From an uncultured Clostridia bacterium (GTDB lineage Bacteria; Bacillota_I; Bacilli_A; RFN20; CAG-288), in the NCBI GenBank assembly GCA_900313465.1, contig OMRU01000025.1:1-9023 (forward strand): 9,023 nt of DNA. The letters are read 5' to 3'. The translations under genes and the position numbers were made by a program. The notes under the pieces are model-generated. The model was not told the DNA's origin. It made no database searches and worked only from the letters and a program-made list of their open reading frames with translations. Below, in pieces: positions 1 through 5,811 of the stretch (position 1 is its first letter; each line of letters starts with the position of its first letter).

Positions 1-20
1 TATTTATATATATATTTTTA
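1..20 (+). promoter_or_regulatory. AT-rich stretch, possible -10 region of the operon promoter
   Basis: The first 20 bases are almost pure A/T, with a -10-like TATATT at 11-16, and lie about 55 bases before the first start codon. A matching -35 box would fall outside the window, so this is only a plausible promoter edge. The leader that follows (21-60) holds no convincing operator or riboswitch. Confidence 0.25.
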
Positions 21-60
21 GACTAACATTCGTTGATGATACTCGTCGAGACGTTCTTCC

Positions 61-65
61 GGAGG
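61..65 (+). promoter_or_regulatory. Ribosome binding site deciding the start of the first gene
   Basis: GGAGG lies 9 bases before the ATG at 75 and directly precedes a typical signal-peptide start (MKKRGFG). An in-frame ATG at 33 would add 14 residues ahead of the Lys-Lys-Arg of the signal peptide and has no ribosome site, so 75 is preferred. Confidence 0.8.
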
Positions 66-74
66 AAAGAAAAT

Positions 75-1664
75 ATGAAAAAACGTGGTTTCGGTTTGTT
101 GTCTGTCGTCGCTAGCCTTTTTATCTCTATGTTCATCTCTACCACTGCTAAGACTATTTCAACCGATAATGCCACTGCCTCCATTAGTTCTCAGAGATTC
201 ACTAAGTCTGCTATCAAAGCAGCCAATGATGAATACGGATTTGATATTACAACAGCCTCAAATGTCAAGGAATTAGACCCTGATTTTGAGGCTGCTTTTA
301 GTTCCAGTTCTTATGTGTCATTCGGCCAGTCTTACAGATTTACCCTGACAGCTAATGGTACTCAGAACTTCATGCTGGGTTATTATGGCAGTCATTCCAA
401 TGGCATTTATTCGGATAAAGATTATCCACTGCTGGCAAATTATCAGTATGTCACTGAAGATGGTGTAGTCCATCAGGCTTCTACCCCAATTGAGAAAGTT
501 TCTTCTTCGAATCCATACGATGGTATTGGTCCGGTCATCTCTGATAACAAGGCATCCTTAGCAATCAACATCGCTTTACCTGAGAAGGGCAAGGTCGATC
601 GCGATTCTCTCGTCTTATCTAACATCTTCGCTGCTGAAAAGGTTGTGGATGAAGCCACCAAGAAAACCTCTTGGAAACCAGATCTCACCAAGACCTACAT
701 CATTGATGATTTTTCTGCCACCAAGGCCAGAAGAAAAGAAAATACCAATTTGACCAATCAGATTTCGGCCAAAGCGATTAGCTATTCTACTTTTGGCAAT
801 TATGTCTCCGTCAATGTGGAATTAGAAAACAATTTCAAGGACTTCTATCTCCAAACATTAAAGGCTAACCTTGAGGATGAGACTTTACCTAATCCAAACG
901 AACAATATGATGAGTTCATGGAGAACATCAACAAAGGCACCTTCACTTATTACACCGGCTTTACCGGCATCTCCACAGGTTACTTCCTTGTCGCTTATGA
1001 AGATGGAACGCTTCAGCAAAGATATGTCAAGGACGAAGGCTCCATCTCCGCTAACCTCAATCTCAATTTCGGTAAGAATACTCTTAACTTCATCTTACAC
1101 GATATGAAACTCGAGGGGTTAAGAGGCGTCTATCTCTGCGGTATCAAGATGCATCTTTCTATCGTCTCTGTCGAATCGGGTAAGGATCAAGGTTCCACCA
1201 ACATGGATTACTACCTCGGTGCCTTATATCTTGAACCAGCTGCTAAACCAGTCAGCCAGGTCAATCACATCCTGATCGGCGTCATCATCTTCCTTGTCAC
1301 CACTCTCATCTATGTTGCTCTTGCCGTTGCGAATTACTTCTATCGCAAGAACAAATTCAAGAATGATGAATTCTTAAGAGTCAATAACCGCAGTTTTACC
1401 AAGACGGCTGTCATCGGCTATGGCGCTGTTGTTGTTCTCGTTATGGATATCTTCTTCATCTTCTCTCGTTCTAATCTCTTTGCTAACTCACTTGCGGTCT
1501 TTAACCCACTTGATACGTTCATTGTCGTTTTATCTATCGCGGCCATCTTCTTCATCGGTTACTTCGCTAAGTTCTTCGTCACTGCCTATAAGAATCACAA
1601 GGACAGAAAAGAAGCTAAGCGTCTGAAGCTGGATGAAGATGTCGATTCCGACGGTACGAAATAA
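75..1664 (+). CDS. Membrane-anchored extracytoplasmic protein of unknown function
   Basis: I do not recognise this 529-residue protein. Seen: a basic N-terminus plus hydrophobic stretch (residues 2-22) that fits a signal peptide or signal anchor, with a possible cleavage site after A25 and no lipobox cysteine. A long polar region (about 26-397) should lie outside the membrane. Three hydrophobic segments follow at about 399-423, 444-463 and 481-504. The loop after the first (residues 424-443) and the tail (506-518) are rich in Lys/Arg, which by the positive-inside rule places the C-terminus in the cytoplasm. The final residues are acidic (DEDVDSD). It ends 15 bases before the ATP-binding subunit, so it is probably co-transcribed with the importer. 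Inference: an accessory or sensory part of the importer, or an envelope protein that shares the operon. No enzyme motif was found. Confidence 0.85.
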   Translation: MKKRGFGLLSVVASLFISMFISTTAKTISTDNATASISSQRFTKSAIKAANDEYGFDITTASNVKELDPDFEAAFSSSSYVSFGQSYRFTLTANGTQNFMLGYYGSHSNGIYSDKDYPLLANYQYVTEDGVVHQASTPIEKVSSSNPYDGIGPVISDNKASLAINIALPEKGKVDRDSLVLSNIFAAEKVVDEATKKTSWKPDLTKTYIIDDFSATKARRKENTNLTNQISAKAISYSTFGNYVSVNVELENNFKDFYLQTLKANLEDETLPNPNEQYDEFMENINKGTFTYYTGFTGISTGYFLVAYEDGTLQQRYVKDEGSISANLNLNFGKNTLNFILHDMKLEGLRGVYLCGIKMHLSIVSVESGKDQGSTNMDYYLGALYLEPAAKPVSQVNHILIGVIIFLVTTLIYVALAVANYFYRKNKFKNDEFLRVNNRSFTKTAVIGYGAVVVLVMDIFFIFSRSNLFANSLAVFNPLDTFIVVLSIAAIFFIGYFAKFFVTAYKNHKDRKEAKRLKLDEDVDSDGTK

Positions 1665-1679
1665 GGAGAAACATTGATT

Positions 1680-3626
1680 ATGGAAATCAAATTAAAAAAT
1701 CTCACCAAGATTTTCCCAGGTAACCCAAAGAAAAACATTCGTGATACTATCGCAGTCAACAACATGGACTTCGAAGTACCCGATGGAAAGTTAGTCGGCT
1801 TACTTGGCCCTTCCGGTTGCGGTAAATCCACTACTCTTTACATGATTTCTGGTCTTTTGAAGCCAACTTCTGGTGAAGTCTGGTTCGGTGACCAGGAAGT
1901 TACCAATCTTTCTCCTGAGAAAAGAGGTATCGGCTTAGTTTTCCAAAACTACGCTTTGTATCCTCATATGACCATCTTCAAGAACATTGAATTCCCACTC
2001 ACCAATCTCAAGGTGGAAGTTCCTCTTGTTACTTTCTATAACTATGACATCCATTATGCCTATGTTATGGAAAAAACGGATGTCCTTAGTGGCTTAGTTC
2101 GTTCTATCAAGAGCTTACTCAATAAGGCTGGCTTAACCCCTAAGAGTTATGTCCTTTCTACCACTCTGGATAAGACGAAACTTGATCTCAACATCAAGTT
2201 GCTCAATGTCTCTGAAGAAGTTCGTAACTTGGTGGAAGAAAATATGGGCAAGATTGTCAAATTCACCCTCACCAAGGAAGAAAAGACTCAGTCCAGCGTC
2301 GCTCTCTTTGATGCTAAGATCAGAGCCACCATCGCTGAAGTCTCTGAATTAGAAACCTGCTCCGTCAACTTTATTGGTAAATTCCAGTCCACATATACTA
2401 CTCAGCATATGGACGATGATATCAAGACCGTTCGTAAGCTTCTTGAGGGCAAAGGTGCCATTGAAGCCTGCACCATCATCAAAGCCAGAACTGGCTATGA
2501 AATGATTGTCCGTGTCAAAGGCTTGAAGACTAAGGAAGTCGAGACTCTCACTGAAGAAATCAAGAAATCCTTGAACTTCTTAAGCGTCTCTAGTGCGGTC
2601 ACTTCCGTTGAAGATAAACTTCTTGCTAACGCGATCAAGAAGAGCCTTAAGGAAAAGAAACTCGCCTATTCCGACTTCAAACTTTATTACGAAAATAAAG
2701 AACACAAGATTTTCCTTATCTTGCTTAAGAACACCAAGGAAAAGATTGATCAGGCTATCAAGGAACTCTCTGAAGCTTTCAAGCTCACCAATGCCAAGGT
2801 GGATGTCTCTACCGCTATCACTCACCGCAAGCTCACTAAGGAAGAACGTTCTGAAATTGTTCATGAGACTGCAAAACTTGTTCAGGTTGATGAATATCTC
2901 CAGAGAAAACCTTCTCAGCTCTCCGGTGGTCAGCAGCAGCGTGTTGCTATCGCTCGTGCTCTTGTCAAGAAGCCAAAGATTCTTCTTCTTGATGAACCAT
3001 TATCCAACCTTGATGCCCGTTTGAGATTACAGACCCGTGAAGAAATCAAACGTATTCAGCAAACCACTGGTATCACCACTGTTTTCGTCACTCACGATCA
3101 GGAAGAAGCTATGTCTATCTCTGACAAGATCGTCGTTATGAAACTTGGTGAAGAACAGCAGATTGACTCCCCACAGAATGTCTACAACTCTCCTGCCAAC
3201 TTATTCGTCGCTCAGTTCTTGGGTACCCCACCGATCAATGTCTTCCATGGAAGCGTGAAGGATCATGTTATCTATATCGGCAACGAACCAATCTACAAGA
3301 CCACTACCGATATTGCTGACCAGGAACTTTATGTCGCTGTCCGTCCTGAAGGTATGCAGGTCAAAGAGGTGGATGAGGAACTTGGTTTCCACGCTGATGT
3401 CGAACAGCTTCAGGTCTTAGGTCGTGACTTGTTTGTTGTCGCTAAGAATGAAGCCTGCTATAAAGACACGTTCAAGAGCATCATCTCTTCTAGCCAGAGA
3501 GTCAATCCTGGCCGCATCTTCTTGACTGTCTCTCCAGATAAATTCTTCATCTTCGACAAACAGAATGAAGAAAGAATCTATCTTTCCGAAATCGATAATC
3601 ACTTAACGTCTACTGAGGATAAATAA
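1680..3626 (+). CDS. CUT1 sugar ABC importer ATP-binding subunit (MalK/UgpC/MsmK type) with a large insertion
   Basis: ATP-hydrolysing subunit that would power the two permeases at the inner face of the membrane. Residues count from ATG 1680: Walker A GPSGCGKST at 43-51, Q-loop Q89 (LVFQNYALYPHMT), signature LSGGQQQR at 414-421, Walker B ILLLDE at 434-439, D-loop SNLDARL, switch histidine H472 (FVTHDQEEA), then a C-terminal regulatory/TOBE-like domain from about 517 (FLGTPPINV, VAVRPEG). All catalytic motifs are intact. The protein is 648 residues against about 370 for the family. The excess is a block at about residues 111-382, between the Q-loop and the signature; without it about 376 residues remain. 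A TTG at 1674 has better spacing from AGGAG (1664-1668) than the ATG at 1680 (5 versus 11 bases), but MEIKLKN is the usual family start, so I chose the ATG. It is followed after 2 bases by the first permease gene. From memory, some mycoplasma homologues are also oversized (about 570-590 residues). Confidence 0.95.
   Translation: MEIKLKNLTKIFPGNPKKNIRDTIAVNNMDFEVPDGKLVGLLGPSGCGKSTTLYMISGLLKPTSGEVWFGDQEVTNLSPEKRGIGLVFQNYALYPHMTIFKNIEFPLTNLKVEVPLVTFYNYDIHYAYVMEKTDVLSGLVRSIKSLLNKAGLTPKSYVLSTTLDKTKLDLNIKLLNVSEEVRNLVEENMGKIVKFTLTKEEKTQSSVALFDAKIRATIAEVSELETCSVNFIGKFQSTYTTQHMDDDIKTVRKLLEGKGAIEACTIIKARTGYEMIVRVKGLKTKEVETLTEEIKKSLNFLSVSSAVTSVEDKLLANAIKKSLKEKKLAYSDFKLYYENKEHKIFLILLKNTKEKIDQAIKELSEAFKLTNAKVDVSTAITHRKLTKEERSEIVHETAKLVQVDEYLQRKPSQLSGGQQQRVAIARALVKKPKILLLDEPLSNLDARLRLQTREEIKRIQQTTGITTVFVTHDQEEAMSISDKIVVMKLGEEQQIDSPQNVYNSPANLFVAQFLGTPPINVFHGSVKDHVIYIGNEPIYKTTTDIADQELYVAVRPEGMQVKEVDEELGFHADVEQLQVLGRDLFVVAKNEACYKDTFKSIISSSQRVNPGRIFLTVSPDKFFIFDKQNEERIYLSEIDNHLTSTEDK
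1998..2020 (+). repeat. Left copy of an in-frame direct repeat bounding the ATPase insertion
   Basis: This 23-base stretch reads CTCACCAAT, two variable bases, CAAGGTGGA, one variable base, GT, and matches 2784-2806 at 20 of 23 positions. It encodes LTNLKVEV at the point where family similarity stops. The two copies are 786 bases (262 codons) apart. Confidence 0.55.
2088..2273 (+). repeat. Protein repeat unit 1 within the ATPase insertion
   Basis: Predicted helix (IKSLLNKAG), two strand-like stretches, then a helix containing EEVRNLVEEN, ending in the strand-like KIVKFTLT. It aligns by eye with units 2 and 3: IKSLL matches VRKLL and IKKSL, and EVRNLVEE matches EVETLTEE and KIDQAIKE. This is protein-level similarity; no matching DNA repeat is evident across the units. 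Confidence 0.45.
2412..2603 (+). repeat. Protein repeat unit 2 within the ATPase insertion
   Basis: Helix IKTVRKLLEGKG, a strand pair around ACTIIKARTGYEMIVRVKG, then a helix with EVETLTEEIKKSL and a closing strand-like FLSVSSAVTS. It is offset from unit 1 by about 106-108 residues, leaving roughly 46 extra residues between them that do not fit the repeat, and joins unit 3 almost directly. Confidence 0.45.
2616..2813 (+). repeat. Protein repeat unit 3 within the ATPase insertion
   Basis: Helix LLANAIKKSLKEKKL, a strand pair around FKLYYENKEHKIFLILLKN, helix TKEKIDQAIKELSEAF and a closing KLTNAKVDV. It is offset by about 68-70 residues from unit 2 and 175-176 from unit 1. Its last strand overlaps the right-hand copy of the flanking direct repeat. 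Confidence 0.45.
2784..2806 (+). repeat. Right copy of the in-frame direct repeat bounding the ATPase insertion
   Basis: Partner of 1998-2020, encoding LTNAKVDV just before family similarity resumes at HRKLTKEE. Both copies are preceded by a TTC codon three bases upstream, giving F-x-LTN-x-KV-E/D-V. Shared codon preference could explain part of the match. Confidence 0.55.
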
Positions 3627-3628
3627 TC

Positions 3629-4699
3629 ATGGAAAACGTCCAAAGCGAATTAAGAGAGCAAAAAAGCTTAACCGCCACGAACGATTTCTTTGAGAAAAGA
3701 CCTAATTATTCGGATAGTTATGACCAAGAAAGAAATGTCGTCATCCGTTTAGTAACTCCGCCAAAGAAAAACGCTAAGGCGTACAAGATTACTGGTATTG
3801 AGGATGTCGCCAGTAAGAATAACTGGAAAGCCTGGATCTACCTCGCTCCTGTTCTCATCCTCTTAGTCGTCTTCCTTCTTTACCCACTTATCAACACTAT
3901 CTTCATCTCCTTCTTGAAGAATTACAATTACGCTACGGGTACCTTTGAAGGCGTCACATTAGAAAACTATGGCATCATCTTCGGTATCACTCAATATAAC
4001 GGCGTCTATGAAACACAATTCAAAGACTTCGCTATTCCCAATACCTTTGTCATTGTTTTTGTCACTGTTCCACTATCGACCATGATTGCCTTGTTGATCT
4101 CCGTTGGTCTGAATAAGCTTCCTGTCTTCAAGAAATTCTTCCAGACAGTCTTCTTCTTACCATATGTCACCAACGCGATCGCTATCGGTATGGTCTTCTC
4201 CGTTATGTTTGATGATAAGGGTGTCATCAACTTCATCTTCGGAAGTAACATCGATTGGCTTCACTCCGGTCAGCTTATCGGTATGATTCCACTTTGTATC
4301 TATATCATCTGGCATTCCTTGCCATTCAAGATTCTCATCCTTCTTTCCGGTTTACAGGGTATTGATAAACAATACTACAACGCCGCTAAGATCGATGGTG
4401 CCTCTTCTGGCAAGATCTTATGGAAAATCACCGTTCCGCTCATGTCTCCACAGATTATGTATATCTTAGTCACTTCTTTCATCGGCGCCTTTAAGGAATA
4501 CACTTCTGTCGTCGGTTTGTTCAATGGTCCTGGAACCATTACCGGTACCAAAGATATGTACACGATGGTTTACTACATCTACGACAACCTTTCTTCCCAC
4601 ACCTCCTTTGCTGCTGCTGCCGCCGTCTTCTTATTCATCGTCATTCTCGCCTTCACCGGATTGCAGTTTGCTGTCAGTAAGAGAAGAGTTCATTATTAA
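3629..4699 (+). CDS. CUT1 ABC importer permease subunit 1 (MalF/UgpA-like)
   Basis: Integral membrane half of the sugar channel. The 356-residue protein has about six hydrophobic segments: roughly 69-92, 137-160, 172-196, 217-240, 274-290 and 328-350. The ATPase-contacting EAA loop is visible as YYNAAKIDGASSGKILWKIT at 249-268, followed by VPL, with the conserved Asp-Gly pair and the Pro of VPL. Residues 1-65 form a polar cytoplasmic N-terminal extension that plain UgpA-type subunits (about 290 residues) lack. The ATG is 2 bases after the ATPase stop. Its likely ribosome site, GAGG at 3615-3618, lies inside the end of that gene 10 bases upstream, so translation is probably coupled. No substrate can be deduced. 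Confidence 0.95.
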   Translation: MENVQSELREQKSLTATNDFFEKRPNYSDSYDQERNVVIRLVTPPKKNAKAYKITGIEDVASKNNWKAWIYLAPVLILLVVFLLYPLINTIFISFLKNYNYATGTFEGVTLENYGIIFGITQYNGVYETQFKDFAIPNTFVIVFVTVPLSTMIALLISVGLNKLPVFKKFFQTVFFLPYVTNAIAIGMVFSVMFDDKGVINFIFGSNIDWLHSGQLIGMIPLCIYIIWHSLPFKILILLSGLQGIDKQYYNAAKIDGASSGKILWKITVPLMSPQIMYILVTSFIGAFKEYTSVVGLFNGPGTITGTKDMYTMVYYIYDNLSSHTSFAAAAAVFLFIVILAFTGLQFAVSKRRVHY

Positions 4700-4705
4700 G
4701 GAGGG
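4698..4705 (+). promoter_or_regulatory. Strong ribosome binding site overlapping the previous stop codon
   Basis: AAGGAGGG begins in the TAA stop of permease 1 and lies 3 bases before the ATG at 4709 (GGAGG to ATG, 4 bases). It fixes the start of permease 2 and argues that the Lys-rich N-terminus is really translated. Confidence 0.8.
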
Positions 4706-4708
4706 ATT

Positions 4709-5779
4709 ATGGAAAAAAAGAAAAAACAGAAAGATATCAAAACATTTTTCAAAAAGACTTCAAAAAAAGATTTGAAAAAAATCCTTAAACATGGTTTGCC
4801 TAAGAAACCTAAGCTAAAAAAGAAGGTATATCCAAACTTCGCTCATGAAAAAATCAACAGTCATATCGTTCTCTCTTTAGAAGAATCTGGTAGAACTGTT
4901 GAAAGTATTCGTAGAACCGAAAGAATTGGTAATATTGCTTCTACCACTGTCCTTTATATTGTCATCACCATCTTAGCCTTGTTCATGATCTTCCCATTCT
5001 ATTGGATGATCATCACTTCTCTGAAGTTCAATGATGAAATTCAGGCTACCACTCAAACCTTCTACCCATCCATCATCATGTGGTCCAACTATGTTTATGT
5101 TTTCCAGCAGTTCAAATTCGGTACCTATATGGGTAACACGATTGTCGTCGCTGTCTTCTCTACTATCGGTACTTTGATTACCACCATCACCGCTGGCTTT
5201 GCCTTTGGTAGATTGCAGTTTAAGGGCAGAGAAGCTGTCTTCATGATCTTCCTTATGACCATGATGATTCCTGGCGAAATGATGGTTATCTCTAACTACA
5301 TCACCGTTGCCTCCTTTGGTTGGATCGGTTCTCAGCAGACTTTGACTGAAGCCTATCTTGCCATGATTGTTCCCTTCATCATCTCCGTTTTCTACATCTA
5401 TCTTCTCAGACAGAACATCAAACAGATTCCAAATGAACTTTACCTCTCCAGCAAAGTGGATGGTAAGTCCGATTGGGAATTCTTATGGAAAGTCGTTGTT
5501 CCGCTTGTCTCCCCAACCTTGATTTCTATCACTATTTTGAAATTCATGGGTACGTGGAACTCCTATGTCTGGCCTAACTTGGTCACCAACAATCAGGACT
5601 TCCGTTTGATTTCCAACGGTTTGAGAGGTTCTGCCTTCACCGATAGCATCACCGGCATTACCAGTTATGGTTATCAGATGGCCGCTACGGTTATCGTCAC
5701 TGTTCCACTCTTCTTGTTGTTTGTCTTTTTCCGTAAATATATCATGCGTGGCGTTGGCCGTGCTGGTATCAAGGGTTAA
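4709..5779 (+). CDS. CUT1 ABC importer permease subunit 2 (MalG/UgpE-like) with a Lys-rich N-terminal extension
   Basis: Second membrane subunit, partner of the preceding permease. It has 356 residues; MalG/UgpE proteins usually have about 275-300. Hydrophobic segments lie at about 78-100, 143-166, 176-199, 214-234, 264-282 and 322-342. The EAA loop is at 243-266 (ELYLSSKVDGKSDWEFLWKV, then VVPL), with Leu-Ser-Ser in place of the usual Ala-Ala residues but with the Asp-Gly pair (251-252) and the Pro kept. The added N-terminus is striking: 19 of the first 40 residues are lysine, followed by a polar stretch to about residue 75. The start is secure, with AAGGAGGG overlapping the stop of the preceding gene. 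By the positive-inside rule this tail is cytoplasmic and might touch phospholipid head groups, RNA or the ATPase; that role is inference. Confidence 0.95.
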   Translation: MEKKKKQKDIKTFFKKTSKKDLKKILKHGLPKKPKLKKKVYPNFAHEKINSHIVLSLEESGRTVESIRRTERIGNIASTTVLYIVITILALFMIFPFYWMIITSLKFNDEIQATTQTFYPSIIMWSNYVYVFQQFKFGTYMGNTIVVAVFSTIGTLITTITAGFAFGRLQFKGREAVFMIFLMTMMIPGEMMVISNYITVASFGWIGSQQTLTEAYLAMIVPFIISVFYIYLLRQNIKQIPNELYLSSKVDGKSDWEFLWKVVVPLVSPTLISITILKFMGTWNSYVWPNLVTNNQDFRLISNGLRGSAFTDSITGITSYGYQMAATVIVTVPLFLLFVFFRKYIMRGVGRAGIKG

Positions 5780-5782
5780 TCC

Positions 5783-5811
5783 AATTCTCAAAGGAGATAA
5801 AAAATAGAATT
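5783..5811 (+). promoter_or_regulatory. Ribosome site in the loop of a possible small hairpin before binding protein 1
   Basis: AATTCT (5783-5788) and AGAATT (5806-5811) are perfectly complementary and enclose AAGGAG (5791-5796). The stem ends one base before the ATG at 5812. The ribosome site is 15 bases from the ATG, longer than usual; folding would shorten the effective distance. The stem is only 6 pairs, mostly A-T, with a 17-base loop, so it is weak. Confidence 0.25.

Larger units (their letters stand above)
2010..2825 (+). other. Insertion of about 272 residues inside the ABC ATPase helical subdomain
   Basis: Family members run from the NIxFPL segment after the Q-loop straight into a helix of the form RKxxKEE...VRE...LL...L..KP and then LSGGQ. 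Here NIEFPLTNL occurs at about 102-110 and the second half, HRKLTKEERSEIVHE...LQRKPSQLSGGQ, resumes only at about residue 382. The intervening block is an uninterrupted frame with codon use like its flanks. It is Lys- and Glu-rich (about 44 basic and 37 acidic residues by hand count), has no membrane segment and shows no motif I recognise. Boundaries are good to within a few residues. It lies in the helical subdomain, the part of MalK that faces the permease coupling loops. Confidence 0.85.

Noticed and set aside
25..34. AAC-ATTC-GTT inverted repeat in the leader as a regulator operator
   Set aside because: The arms are only 3 bases, it lacks the centred CG symmetry of LacI/CcpA-type sites, and such short matches are expected by chance.
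44..53. CGTC-GA-GACG as a hairpin or terminator in the leader
   Set aside because: The stem is four pairs with a two-base loop, too tight to form, and no T-run follows.
33..74. Earlier in-frame ATG giving 14 more residues to the first protein
   Set aside because: It has no ribosome site and would place a charged stretch before the signal peptide; GGAGG at 61-65 clearly serves the ATG at 75.
2010..2825. The ATPase insertion as an intein or an inserted mobile element
   Set aside because: It has no Cys/Ser at the left junction, no His-Asn plus Cys/Ser/Thr at the right junction and no transposase or endonuclease motif; inteins also normally interrupt catalytic motifs, and this site does not.
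2268..2846. Second direct repeat (CTCACCAAGGAAGAA at 2268-2282, CTCACTAAGGAAGAA at 2832-2846)
   Set aside because: It encodes LTKEE in common codons, and CTCACCAAG also occurs at the start of the ATPase gene, so it is likely codon preference and not a mobile-element footprint.
3627..3628. Terminators or promoters inside the cluster
   Set aside because: All gaps are 2 to 32 bases with no GC-rich hairpin plus T-run and no paired -35/-10 boxes that I could support.
5483..5791. Antisense open frame of 102 codons over the end of permease 2
   Set aside because: It mirrors the conserved EAA loop region of the permease; codon structure on the + strand explains it.
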